Positions 53,940-63,528 of a stretch of 64,000 nt of DNA are shown here, piece by piece. The notes below the pieces were generated by a model, which was not told where the DNA came from, did not search any database, and worked only from the letters and a program-made list of their open reading frames with translations. Origin of the DNA: an uncultured Paracoccaceae bacterium (GTDB taxonomy: Bacteria > Pseudomonadota > Alphaproteobacteria > Rhodobacterales > Rhodobacteraceae). How positions within the stretch are numbered: position 1 is the stretch's first letter; each line of letters begins with the position of its first letter. The position numbers and the translations under genes are program-made. The stretch is taken from contig CANLYJ010000002.1 in NCBI GenBank assembly GCA_947495295.1, positions 771,827-835,826 on the forward strand, written 5' to 3'.

Positions 53940-54412
53940 GGCGATTCCTTTGGTTGCGCCTATAGTTGGCTTGATTGCCCGAGGGTTCAAGGCAGGCTGC
54001 TGACAGGAGGTGTCAGGAGAGGAGCGTTTCGATGTTCTCGCAATCAGGCGTCAGGCCTTCGGATCAGAGCGGTGCGGTTTGTATTTAGGTAGGATGGCGG
54101 CTTTGAGCCCAAACTGTGAATTCGCATTTTGTGCTGCGTGCGCTTGCAGCGCGAAAATTGCGGCATCAGCGAAAGATGCCATGCTGCCGCGCAGCGAGAT
54201 AAACGGCCATTGGTGCTACCCGCTGCATGGATCAGGCGTCGAACCTGCAGGTCACGGACTTCATCGATCTATTTGCTTGAGTGTACGAGCCGATCCATGA
54301 TGGCGTCGGCGGTTGTGGCAGTAACGTCAATCCAAATAAGGCAAACAAAGTCTGAATCGGGTCACAGTTTTGCGCGAATGTCAGGCAATCTACACACGCA
54401 GAGATAGTGTTG
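53940..54412. other. 473-base intergenic region before the secretion locus
   Basis: No supported gene. A plus-strand frame at 54010-54300 is rich in Cys and Arg, has no start context and looks like non-coding repeat DNA. Upstream of the IalB-family gene the GC content drops (54340-54412), which may hold its promoter. Confidence 0.4.
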
Positions 54413-54997
54413 ATGGATTCGGCGGTGCTGCGCTTTGGTTTAGTAACTTTCGGTTTTTTGCTCGCCGCAAGCGGTACATTTGCGCAGTCGGTTTCGCCTG
54501 CGGATGCCGTGCAATTGGCCACCTCTCAGATCGCATCGGAGCGCTTTGAAGACTGGCAATATCGCTGCGTTCTTCCCCAACAATCTGACCAAGCCCCCGC
54601 CTGCGAGTTGTCGCAGTCTGTGCAAGTAGAGCAAGACGGCAGTCCTGTCGAAGTCCTGAACATTGCCCTTTCGCGTGCTGACGACGCCGCCGGCAATGTT
54701 GGCTGGGCGCTGGTTATTCTGACACCTCAGGACGTGCATTTGCCATCAGATTTTGGGCTCACGTTGGGTGCAGCAACCCCACAAATCTTGCGCTATCGCA
54801 ATTGTAACCAAGCTGGATGTTGGGTTGTCATACCTGCCGACGAACAGGTCCTGGGCGGCATGAAACGCGGGCTAGAAGGTGCGGCGAACTTTCGATTGCT
54901 CAATGGACAGGTCGTTCGCGTTGTGTTTTCGCTGCGCGGCTTTACGCGTGGCTTCGCGGCGCTTTCAAATGGCGATATTATCGGTGGCGGCCAGTGA
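54413..54997 (+). CDS. IalB-family (invasion-associated locus B) periplasmic protein
   Basis: A 194-residue protein with a signal peptide (FGFLLAASGTFAQS). The mature domain fits the IalB family: FEDWQYRCVLPQQSD, ACELSQSVQV, the pattern VLNIALSRADD and CNQAGCWVVIPADEQ, with paired cysteines and a C-terminal LRGFTRGFAAL segment. IalB proteins are small periplasmic proteins whose biochemical role is unresolved. ATG 54413 is chosen over GTG two codons earlier. The 3' end overlaps the TpsB gene (GTGA), so it is translationally coupled to a two-partner secretion transporter. Confidence 0.88.
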   Translation: MDSAVLRFGLVTFGFLLAASGTFAQSVSPADAVQLATSQIASERFEDWQYRCVLPQQSDQAPACELSQSVQVEQDGSPVEVLNIALSRADDAAGNVGWALVILTPQDVHLPSDFGLTLGAATPQILRYRNCNQAGCWVVIPADEQVLGGMKRGLEGAANFRLLNGQVVRVVFSLRGFTRGFAALSNGDIIGGGQ

Positions 54998-56712
54998 GAC
55001 AGCTGAGCTTCATCGTTGGCTTAACGCTTTGTGCATCACCCCTATACGCGCAGACCGCCGAGGATTTGGCAGCTGCACAAGCCGCAGCCATTGAACGCCA
55101 ACAGGCGCAGCAACAGGTGACCCCGCTTGCCACCGCACCACAAGGGCAAGCGCCGCAAGCGCCCGACCTGTCCCGGCGCAGCCCGGCTGACGCCTGTATT
55201 GATGTGAACACTGTTGATGTTGCAGGTGTATCGCTCATCCCGGACGAAATCATTGCCCTAGCAATCGCCCCGCTGGAGGGTGCTTGCCTTGGTCTGCCTG
55301 AAATCAATTCTGTTTTGGAGGCCGTGACCTTTGCCTATGTCGAAGCGGGTTATGTTGCGGCGCGTGCTTTTCTGCCCGAGCAGGACCTGTCAGACGGTCA
55401 ACTGGATGTCGTTGTTGTCGAAGGATCGTTGGAAGCGATCGTGATGAATGGCGATCCAGACGGTTTGCCTGGTCAGCGCACGACAGCGTTTCCTGGCATG
55501 ATTGGCGAACCGGTGAACCTGCGCGATATCGAACAAGGTTTAGATCAGCTAACTCGCTTGCGTTCAGTCAATGCGACCATGCAGATCGCTGCAGGCTCTG
55601 AACAGGGTGGTTCCGTTCTTGCAGTCAACCGCGAGGTTGGCCGACGCTGGAACGGATCGCTGAGCATGGATGATCAAGGCAGCGCGTCGACCGGTGAATA
55701 CCAGTCACGTCTCAGCTTTGGGTACGACGACCTCTTGGGTTTGAATGACACGCTGTCGCTCACATATCAAAGGTCGATGGATGACCATCCGCTGGCGTTG
55801 AGAGGTCGTCGCCCCAGCGGCAGCACATGGACGGCCAAGTTTGAAGTGCCTTATGGGTATTGGACGTTTGCGTTGGATGGCAACCGCAATGAATACAAGT
55901 CGGAGATTGCTGGTGCCCTGGGTCCGATTGAGACGTCGGGGAATTCCAGCACGACCAACCTGCGCGTCTCGCGGGTATTGCACCGCAACCAGACATCGAA
56001 AACGACACTTGCCGGAACACTGACCGCGAAGGAAACCGAAAGCTTCATTCTTGGTAGTCGTATTGATGTATCAAGCCGCAGATTGTCCGTGTTCAGTCTT
56101 GACCTGTCGCATAGCCGCCAAATCTGGGGCGGTCAGGGTTCAGCGTCTTTTGGTGTGTCGCGCGGGTTGGAAATCTGGGGTGCGTTTGATGATGGCGATG
56201 CGCCTGACGGATCGCCCGCTGGGCAGTTCAGCAAAGCTGATCTTTCGCTGGGGTTCTCGCGCAACTTCGAAATTCACTCTCAACCATTCACCTATGATGG
56301 CCGCCTGACAGCGCAATGGTCGAACGACCTGCTATTCGGGTCGGAACAGATGTCGCTTGGCGGCCATTCCAGCGTACGTGGCGCGGAAGCGGCACTGCTC
56401 TTTGGCAACCGTGGTGTGATGCTGCGCAATGAGTTCGCAATGCCAACGGCCCCGATAGATGACCCGCAGCTTGCCAAAGCGTTTGGTCGTATCGTGCCAT
56501 ACATCGCATACGATATCGGTCGTATTGCACCACAGTCTAACTTTGACATCGCAGGCGGAACGCTGAGCGGTGGCGCTCTTGGACTGCGCTCACAAGGTGG
56601 CCGCATCACTTTCGATATCAGCTATGCTGACCATATTAACCTCCCCGACAATCTACCTGCGACACGACCAGATAGCGGTGTTTTTGCCGCTTCTTTATCG
56701 ATCTCATTCTAA
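54994..56712 (+). CDS. two-partner secretion outer-membrane transporter (TpsB, ShlB/FhaC/CdiB family)
   Basis: A 572-residue outer-membrane Omp85-family pore. Signal peptide RQLSFIVGLTLCASPLYAQ; residues 20-65 are Gln/Ala-rich (the plug-helix region); POTRA domains follow (AFLPEQDLSDGQLDVVVVEG, then LDQLTRLRSVNATMQI). The C-terminal half is the barrel, including SLGGHSSVRGAE, the conserved L6 VRGY/F-type motif (VRGA here), and the last strand ends in Phe (LSISF). It exports the adjacent TpsA protein. GTG 54994 overlaps the IalB stop and the gene ends 15 bases before tpsA. Confidence 0.92.
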   Translation: MRQLSFIVGLTLCASPLYAQTAEDLAAAQAAAIERQQAQQQVTPLATAPQGQAPQAPDLSRRSPADACIDVNTVDVAGVSLIPDEIIALAIAPLEGACLGLPEINSVLEAVTFAYVEAGYVAARAFLPEQDLSDGQLDVVVVEGSLEAIVMNGDPDGLPGQRTTAFPGMIGEPVNLRDIEQGLDQLTRLRSVNATMQIAAGSEQGGSVLAVNREVGRRWNGSLSMDDQGSASTGEYQSRLSFGYDDLLGLNDTLSLTYQRSMDDHPLALRGRRPSGSTWTAKFEVPYGYWTFALDGNRNEYKSEIAGALGPIETSGNSSTTNLRVSRVLHRNQTSKTTLAGTLTAKETESFILGSRIDVSSRRLSVFSLDLSHSRQIWGGQGSASFGVSRGLEIWGAFDDGDAPDGSPAGQFSKADLSLGFSRNFEIHSQPFTYDGRLTAQWSNDLLFGSEQMSLGGHSSVRGAEAALLFGNRGVMLRNEFAMPTAPIDDPQLAKAFGRIVPYIAYDIGRIAPQSNFDIAGGTLSGGALGLRSQGGRITFDISYADHINLPDNLPATRPDSGVFAASLSISF

Positions 56713-56727
56713 CGAAAGACGTATCTC

Positions 56728-59700
56728 GTGCAGAACAAGCCCATGACGCCCCGTTCGAAGACTTACACTTACGGTAGCTATGCCAAGCCAATGGGTTTTG
56801 CAAAGTTTGCGCGCAACACGACGAGTGCGTTCATGAGCCTGTTGGTCGCAGCGCAGCCGATCATGGCGCAAACCTCCAATATTGTGGCCGATGGCGCTGG
56901 GACAACTGTCTATGAAGCAGGCAACGGCGTCACGACAGTTGATATCGCCACACCCAACGCGGCGGGTCTTTCGCAGAACACCTACACGGACTTTAATGTC
57001 GGCAATGGCGGTGCGATCCTTAACAACTCCAATGACTCTTTGGACCAATCGCAATTGGGCGGGTTACTGCAAGGCAACGGGAATCTGGCAACAAGTGGCC
57101 CTGCTACGGTTATTCTGAACGAAGTGACCGGCGGAGGACGTTCGGTTATGGAGGGTGCGCTGGAGGTACATGGCGCATCCGCTGATATTATCGTGGCGAA
57201 CCCTAACGGCATCACGTGCAATGGCTGTGGTTTTATCAATACGCCACGTGTGACGCTTTCAACTGGTACTGCGCAAATTGGTGCAGACGGCGCATTGGCA
57301 GGGTTTGCGGTCAATGGCGGTGACGTATTGATTGGTGCGAATGGTGCCGATGCCCGTTCGACGACAATATTCGATATCGTGTCGCGCCGGATATCCCTAC
57401 AGGGCCCCGTCGCCGCAGGCGGTGACTTGGGTTTGATCGCAGGTCAGAATGACTTCGACTATGGTAATCGTACAGCGACGTCGCGCGGCAATGACGGTGG
57501 TGCGCCTGCCATCGCGATTGATAGCTCATTGCTCGGTGGCATGTATGCTGGTCGGATTACAGTGCTTTCGACCGAAGTTGGCTCTGGTGTGAATATGCAG
57601 GGGCAGATGGCATCGAACGCGGGTGAGATGACCCTGACCGCCGATGGGCGGCTTGTGATGGGCCAGGTGCAGGCACTTGGACCTGTGCGGGCCACGTCAC
57701 GATCATCAACCGTGAGGGCCGAGCGCACGATTTTTTCCGATGATGCAGTCACCCTGCAAGGTCTCACCGCGGTTGAGATTGCAGCAAACGCATTGGTGGC
57801 ATCACAAAGCGATGTCACTTTGAACGGTGCGAATATCACGCTTGAAACAGGTGCAATCGCTGCGGCAGGCGTGACCAGCGCAGGCGCACAGACACAGAAC
57901 GGTACGCTTTCATTAACGGGCACCACGATTGATGCAGGTGAAGGTACGCTAGTTGCCGGCGCTGAGATTGCATTGGATGCGGCGTCGGTTGATCTGTCGC
58001 GCGATGCAGCCGCTGCGACAGATAACGTGCGCTCGCTCGGCAATGTCACCATTGCGACCGACACGCTTTCAGCGACCAATGGTCAAATCCGTGCAGGTGA
58101 TGCGCTCACAATTTCGTCAGACGATAATCTGGCGATCAATGGTGGTGACTTCGCCTCCATGGGTGCGCTTGATGTTACGGGCGATAGCATCGCAACCAGT
58201 GCCACGCTGGGCACACAAGATACGGCAACACTGCTTGCAACCGAAGGATCTGTCACGAACACAGGTCGTGTCGCGGGTGACGACCAAACGGTTGTGACAG
58301 CGCAAACTGCTGTGACCAATAGCGGTGACCTGATGTCCCAAACGGATGTGACGGTAACTGCTGGAACCACGCTCAACAACGCGGACAGCGGCCAAATCAT
58401 TGGTGGTCAGACAACAACGCAAAGCCAGTCACTGGGCAATGCAGGTCTTATCGCAGCCCAAAGCGGCAACCTTACGATCACCACAGATCAGACGGTTGAT
58501 AACACTGGCACGCTTGTTGGTGTTGCTGCGCTGGATATTCATACAAACGGCGCATTGCGCAATGAAGGCGATATCGTCGCTCAAGGAACCATCACCGTTG
58601 CAGGTCAAAATGGCGCCGCAGCTGGTGCAATCACCAATCAGACAGAGGGCCTGATCAACGGTGGTGCTGGCGTACAGTTTGAAGCGGCGTCTTTGGAGAA
58701 TGCCGGTGCGATTGGGACATCGGCGGGTGCATTGGCTGTGGATTTGGCTGGTGATCTGGACAATGCGGGGTTGCTGTATTCTGGCACCTCATCGACCTAT
58801 CGGCTTGATGGTGACTTCACGAATACCAACGCTGACGTCATTGCCGAAGATGATCTGACAATTGCCGGTTTGGCCGGGCCACGCGCAAGCAGTTTGCTAA
58901 ACAGTTCGGGCACGATTGAGGCGATTGCGGGAAACATCTTCATTGCGGCTGACGCAATCAGCAACACACGTCCCGCGCCTACAATAACAACCACATCTGT
59001 GGAAGAGGTCAGTGGCTCAGAAAGCCCGCGACGCCCCGGCATGGGGCACACCAACACGGCCACTCTCACGACCATCACGATGACGACCGAAGCCGCAGAG
59101 AATAATGGCGTTGCTGCACAACTGCTTGCGGGTGGCAATCTCACACTCAACGGCACCTCTGTTACCAATGAGTACAGCCAGATTGCGGCAAACGGTGATG
59201 TGGCAATTGTCGCCGACACGGTCACAAACACCGGCCGTGATCTGATTGAAACGACAGTTTCAGAAGCCGTGACACATCACTGGCGCCGCTATTGTGACAT
59301 CTGGTTCTTTGGGGAGTGTCTGGATGTCGATAGTCGCCGTTGGACGACGACCAATACCAGTCAGACCACCGCAACCGTGGATGCCGTCTTCGGTACCATC
59401 GAAGCTGGCGGCACGCTCAATGGCCTCATCGGCGGCTACCTCGATAACAACGCCGTTCGCGATGGTGCGGATCAGATTGGCCTAGAGTCGGGTGATCGCG
59501 CGCTCGCAGCGATTGATGCGGTTGCCATCAGCGGCGATAGCTTGGGCGATCTGACACTGAGCATCGACACAGTTCTGGATCGTAGTGCTGTTTTTGATCC
59601 AGCAACCGATCCGAATGCTCCCTATCTTGTTGAGACACGTCCGGACTTTATCGACGCGAGCCAGTTTTTGGGCTCAGATTACTTTCTGGGCCAGCTTGGT

Positions 59701-62700
59701 GGCTACAATCCGGATCAGACGATGCGTCGTTTTGGCGATGCCTATGTTGAAACGCGTCTGATCCGTGAGCAGATCTTTGGCCAGACTGGCGGTCGTTACC
59801 TGATCGCCGGCGTTGATGATATCGCGCAGATGCGGGCGCTTTATGACAACGCTATTGACGCGCAGCGTGACCTTAGCCTGTCCCTCGGTGTGGCACTCAC
59901 ACCGGATCAGATTGCGGCATTGACGTCCGACATCGTGTGGTTGGAAACACAGGTCGTACAAGGCCAAGAAGTTCTGGTGCCGCGCCTTTACCTGTCGCAG
60001 GCAACACTGGCGAATATTGACCTCAACAGCGCACAGATCAGTGGCGGACAGACAAACATCTTTGCAGGTGCAATTGCCAACTCGGGCGCACTATCCGGTG
60101 TGAATAGTCTGAACCTAAGTGCCGGGTCTATCTTTGCAAATACAGGCGGATCGCTGTTCTCGAACGCCGATATCACCATCAATGCAGGTACCGTTTTTGC
60201 AAACCAGTCAGGCCGGGTCATCGGCGGTGGTGATGTGAGCATCACGGCAGAAACAGTATTCAACACTACAGAAAAGTCTCGTGACGAGATGCCATCTGGC
60301 TTTACTGATCGCGCCCAGCAAACTGCGCGGATCGAAGCAGGCGATAACCTTCAAATCAATGCAGCGGGCTCTGTCGGTTCAGTCGGCGGCGAATTTGTCG
60401 CTGGCGACGCAATCAGTATCACGGCTGGCGACAGCATTGAGATCACTGCTCTGGAGTTGGAAACCAAACGCGATGATGAAATCAAGGGCGGCTACGACAA
60501 TGAGTACCGCCGCACAAATACGCTTGCGACGATCGCAGCTGGCGGTGACTTAAGTATTGTAACTGGCGGCGATCTGACCCTACGCGGCGTTGATGCAAGT
60601 GTTGGTGGCGATGCTGCTCTGACAGCAGATGGGTCTGTGAACATCGCTTCCGTGCAAGGTGTTGAACAGTCAGACCTCAAGCTGGATATCGGCAGTAGTG
60701 GACTGTTCAGTGTCGAAACCAACGTCCGCCAGCTAGATATGTCCGTTGATACCGCACGCACTGTGATTGCCGCAAACGGTGGCCTGACCATCACAGCTAA
60801 TACTGGTGATATCACAATCGATGCTGCCACGTTGCAAAGCGGTGATGAGACGGGCTTGTCTGCTGCTGGTGAAGTTGCCTTGCTGTCTGAAACCGACAGC
60901 ACCTTTAAGCAGGATTATCAGCGTGAAGAAGACCTGTTTTGGTGGAGTGAAGGCGACGAAGGCGAAAGCATTGAAACCATCGAAATGGTGGAAGTCTACG
61001 CGGACGGTGGGTTTACCATCGATGCAGGCACCGGGATCATCATTGAGTACCAGGCCCATGACAATCTAGACGATGCACTAACCACAATCTCCGCCCAACC
61101 CGGTTTAGAATGGATCGGTGACATGCGCACCAACCCAGATGTGGATTGGAGTGGTGTCGAAGCAACTGTTCAGGAATGGGACTATCAAGAGCAAGGCCTG
61201 ACGGAAGCAGGCGCGTTGCTGGTGACGGCGGTTGTGACCTATGCAACTGGCGGTGTGACCGCAGGCTGGGCAGAAAGCATCGCAAGCAGTTGGGGTCTGG
61301 GTGCAGCGGGTCAAGCCGCAGTACAGGCTGGTCTTGGCAACCTGCTGACACAATCATCAGTGGCACTTGTGAATAACCAAGGGGATCTGGGCGCAACGCT
61401 TGAACAGCTCGGCTCTGATGAAGGCCTGCGCAGTCTGGTCACAGCCATGGTCTCTGCTGGGTTCACCGCGCAACTCAACAACGCAGCAGGCTTGGGGGAC
61501 TTCGACCCCACGACCGCAACTGCGATGGAAAACACAATCTACCGTACGCAGACGGGTCTGATTGGCGCATCCGTGAATGCGACCGTTTCTACGGCCATTA
61601 ACGGTGGCGATATCGGTGACAACCTCACCGCTGGCTGGACCTACGCCATGGTCATGGCCGGGCTGGCTGGCGTACAGCACAAGATCGGTGACTTTGGTGA
61701 CGCGAATGGATTGCCGGAAGGCAGCTTGCCAAAGGTCCTCGCACATGCGGTAGCAGGCGGACTAGCATCTGAGGCAGCTGGGGGATCATTCGCTGATGGC
61801 GCGATGGCGGCCGCATTGGCAGAGGCTGCGGGGCCACTAGTAGGTGAGAGTGGATTAGATCGAGGTCGCCAGGTCGAACTACAAAGACTCATTGGGACAA
61901 CGGCAATTCTGATTGCAAACGGAGGCGACTCAGCTGATGCAAGCATTGCAGCAGGTATCGCTGCATCAGCGCATGAAAACAACTATTTGAGCCACGATGA
62001 TCTCGCAAATCTGAAGCGTGATCTTGAGGCATGTCGCACCGCGCCGGGCGGTTGTAGTGATGAGCGTTTAGAACAGATTACAGAAGATTATCGTCAGATA
62101 TCCATTGACAATGATGCAGACCTTGCCGCCTGTCGTACGATCGAATGCGTAGACTGGCATTTGGAACGCGTCGCAGATTATGAAGACCTTCATGCTGCAA
62201 CGGACGAAATTGCACCAGATGTCGGTCGCGATCTCTCCTTGGATTATCTCCGGCCGGATTTGTTGACCGAACGACAATATCTGATGAATATTATGGCGCA
62301 AGACTTAGAGGACAACTGGAAAGCAGCCAACTGTAGAAATTTGCCAGCTGCGGATTGTTCGGCCGGATTTTCGGAACACCTTGATGATTTGGCAGAGCAA
62401 AATGCGCGGGGCGCGGCGACCATCATAGTAGGCGGCGCAGGCATCGCGGGCGCAACGCGAGCATTGGTCGCTTGTCTTGCCAACCCAGCCTGCCGGGCGG
62501 CACTTGCTGTTACCGAGGCCGCCGAGTGCGCATCGGCTTCGGACCCGCTGTGTATTGCGCCGGGGCCAAGCCCAATGCGTGGCGGACCAGACGTACCGGT
62601 GCGGCAGGCAGATGGTGCTGCTGATGATGTTGCAGATATTGCTCCAAATAGTAGACCCACTCATCTGACTTCGCATCCTAATGCCCACACAATTGAGAGA

Positions 62701-63096
62701 CATGGGCCACAAGTTACGGATCAACAGTTGGAAACAAGAGCACTTACAGGTGTCGCACCAGACGGTTCTACATTGACTGGAAATCGTATCCCGCCGCTGT
62801 CGTCGGCATTCCATTCGGAAGGAGCAATGCTGCGTGCTGATAGCGTGATGAGAGGGCAGCCGTTGCAAGATGCGATTGCGACAAATCCAACCGCTACGGG
62901 CCATACTATTACGTTTGATGTTGGAGAAAATGTTGGGCGTGGATATCGGCGTATAGGATCAGGTAATCCGAATAATGTCGGACGAAATGGACCACCTGAG
63001 CGTGTAGATGGTTTGACGCATGCGCAGGCTCGTGTTGAATTGAACCAAACAACAGGAGAATGGGAAACAATAACCATGTTCCCAACGTTGCCATGA
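56728..63096 (+). CDS. CdiA/FhaB-like TpsA exoprotein with polymorphic C-terminal toxin region
   Basis: A 2,122-residue secreted protein. An extended signal peptide ends FMSLLVAAQPIMAQ; the TPS domain (about 50-300) has VANPNGITCNGCGFINTPR. Hemagglutinin-type repeats fill 300-970. Residues about 975-1110 contain a conserved FhaB block (SDYFLGQLGGYNPDQ, RLIREQIFGQTGGRYL, LTSDIVWLETQV). FHA-2-like repeats follow, then a DUF637-like region (about 1450-1740). HENNYLS at 1749-1755 replaces the VENN motif that marks CdiA-CT boundaries. The 370-residue end has a Cys-containing pre-toxin part (LEACRTAPGGCSDE, then AACRTIECVDW) and a final domain from about 1975 opening AHTIERHGPQVTDQQLE. The pattern recalls RNase-A-like CdiA toxins but is not verified. 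Stop overlaps the immunity-position gene (ATGA). Confidence 0.92.
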   Translation: MQNKPMTPRSKTYTYGSYAKPMGFAKFARNTTSAFMSLLVAAQPIMAQTSNIVADGAGTTVYEAGNGVTTVDIATPNAAGLSQNTYTDFNVGNGGAILNNSNDSLDQSQLGGLLQGNGNLATSGPATVILNEVTGGGRSVMEGALEVHGASADIIVANPNGITCNGCGFINTPRVTLSTGTAQIGADGALAGFAVNGGDVLIGANGADARSTTIFDIVSRRISLQGPVAAGGDLGLIAGQNDFDYGNRTATSRGNDGGAPAIAIDSSLLGGMYAGRITVLSTEVGSGVNMQGQMASNAGEMTLTADGRLVMGQVQALGPVRATSRSSTVRAERTIFSDDAVTLQGLTAVEIAANALVASQSDVTLNGANITLETGAIAAAGVTSAGAQTQNGTLSLTGTTIDAGEGTLVAGAEIALDAASVDLSRDAAAATDNVRSLGNVTIATDTLSATNGQIRAGDALTISSDDNLAINGGDFASMGALDVTGDSIATSATLGTQDTATLLATEGSVTNTGRVAGDDQTVVTAQTAVTNSGDLMSQTDVTVTAGTTLNNADSGQIIGGQTTTQSQSLGNAGLIAAQSGNLTITTDQTVDNTGTLVGVAALDIHTNGALRNEGDIVAQGTITVAGQNGAAAGAITNQTEGLINGGAGVQFEAASLENAGAIGTSAGALAVDLAGDLDNAGLLYSGTSSTYRLDGDFTNTNADVIAEDDLTIAGLAGPRASSLLNSSGTIEAIAGNIFIAADAISNTRPAPTITTTSVEEVSGSESPRRPGMGHTNTATLTTITMTTEAAENNGVAAQLLAGGNLTLNGTSVTNEYSQIAANGDVAIVADTVTNTGRDLIETTVSEAVTHHWRRYCDIWFFGECLDVDSRRWTTTNTSQTTATVDAVFGTIEAGGTLNGLIGGYLDNNAVRDGADQIGLESGDRALAAIDAVAISGDSLGDLTLSIDTVLDRSAVFDPATDPNAPYLVETRPDFIDASQFLGSDYFLGQLGGYNPDQTMRRFGDAYVETRLIREQIFGQTGGRYLIAGVDDIAQMRALYDNAIDAQRDLSLSLGVALTPDQIAALTSDIVWLETQVVQGQEVLVPRLYLSQATLANIDLNSAQISGGQTNIFAGAIANSGALSGVNSLNLSAGSIFANTGGSLFSNADITINAGTVFANQSGRVIGGGDVSITAETVFNTTEKSRDEMPSGFTDRAQQTARIEAGDNLQINAAGSVGSVGGEFVAGDAISITAGDSIEITALELETKRDDEIKGGYDNEYRRTNTLATIAAGGDLSIVTGGDLTLRGVDASVGGDAALTADGSVNIASVQGVEQSDLKLDIGSSGLFSVETNVRQLDMSVDTARTVIAANGGLTITANTGDITIDAATLQSGDETGLSAAGEVALLSETDSTFKQDYQREEDLFWWSEGDEGESIETIEMVEVYADGGFTIDAGTGIIIEYQAHDNLDDALTTISAQPGLEWIGDMRTNPDVDWSGVEATVQEWDYQEQGLTEAGALLVTAVVTYATGGVTAGWAESIASSWGLGAAGQAAVQAGLGNLLTQSSVALVNNQGDLGATLEQLGSDEGLRSLVTAMVSAGFTAQLNNAAGLGDFDPTTATAMENTIYRTQTGLIGASVNATVSTAINGGDIGDNLTAGWTYAMVMAGLAGVQHKIGDFGDANGLPEGSLPKVLAHAVAGGLASEAAGGSFADGAMAAALAEAAGPLVGESGLDRGRQVELQRLIGTTAILIANGGDSADASIAAGIAASAHENNYLSHDDLANLKRDLEACRTAPGGCSDERLEQITEDYRQISIDNDADLAACRTIECVDWHLERVADYEDLHAATDEIAPDVGRDLSLDYLRPDLLTERQYLMNIMAQDLEDNWKAANCRNLPAADCSAGFSEHLDDLAEQNARGAATIIVGGAGIAGATRALVACLANPACRAALAVTEAAECASASDPLCIAPGPSPMRGGPDVPVRQADGAADDVADIAPNSRPTHLTSHPNAHTIERHGPQVTDQQLETRALTGVAPDGSTLTGNRIPPLSSAFHSEGAMLRADSVMRGQPLQDAIATNPTATGHTITFDVGENVGRGYRRIGSGNPNNVGRNGPPERVDGLTHAQARVELNQTTGEWETITMFPTLP

Positions 63097-63365
63097 TAAA
63101 TTACTCGAAAGATTACTCTGAATTATTGAGTTTGATCAAATTTGTCTCTGCTTTGACAGAAGATGAAACAAACGGTTTAGTTGTACGCGAGTCTGAACGT
63201 CATCCGGATTTGCGCGCTGAAATTTTTCGATCCTTTGCAGACCCTAATTTCTCGTGGATGGAAATTTTTGACCATGATGAGATTAGAGATTGGTTTGATT
63301 TTGAGACTGAAGAAGAAGCAAAAGAGTTCGCCACTGGGACGTTTTTGAAACCCATAACAGGCTAA
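63093..63365 (+). CDS. probable immunity protein for the adjacent CdiA toxin
   Basis: A 90-residue, strongly acidic soluble protein (ESERHPDLRAEIF, then FDHDEIRDWFDFETEEEAKEF). The ATG at 63093 lies inside the CdiA-like stop (ATGA overlap) and there is no signal peptide, both usual for CdiI genes, which must neutralise the toxin in the cytosol. The DNA is clearly AT-richer than the upstream gene. No sequence family recognised; the assignment rests on position, size and charge. Confidence 0.75.
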   Translation: MINYSKDYSELLSLIKFVSALTEDETNGLVVRESERHPDLRAEIFRSFADPNFSWMEIFDHDEIRDWFDFETEEEAKEFATGTFLKPITG

Positions 63366-63528
63366 CTATCCAACTCTTTAGCGACGTTCATCAGTTCCAG
63401 CTCAATCGTCACACGTTCGACCAAATCTTGGAGTCCTTCGTGGGCGTGGTTAAAGTTGACGGCATAGCTTTTGCCGTAATGTGGGTTGTCGATGAAACTG
63501 GCGAGGATGGTTTTTCTGATCGTTGAAT
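63362..63528 (-). pseudogene. possible coding remnant (degenerate 3' fragment)
   Basis: On the minus strand one frame runs open for 54 codons, from just after an in-frame TAG at 63529-63531 to TAG at 63362-63364. Its product reads like a normal protein end (TILASFIDNPHYGKSYAVNF then GLQDLVERVTIELELMNVA). There is no start codon in a normal position. I read it as the 3' remnant of a gene, perhaps a displaced toxin or immunity gene, but a chance frame is possible at this length. Confidence 0.4.

Noticed and set aside
54010..54300. A Cys/Arg-rich plus-strand frame upstream of the IalB gene
   Set aside because: No start context, no known domain, and composition unlike the neighbouring genes; treated as non-coding.
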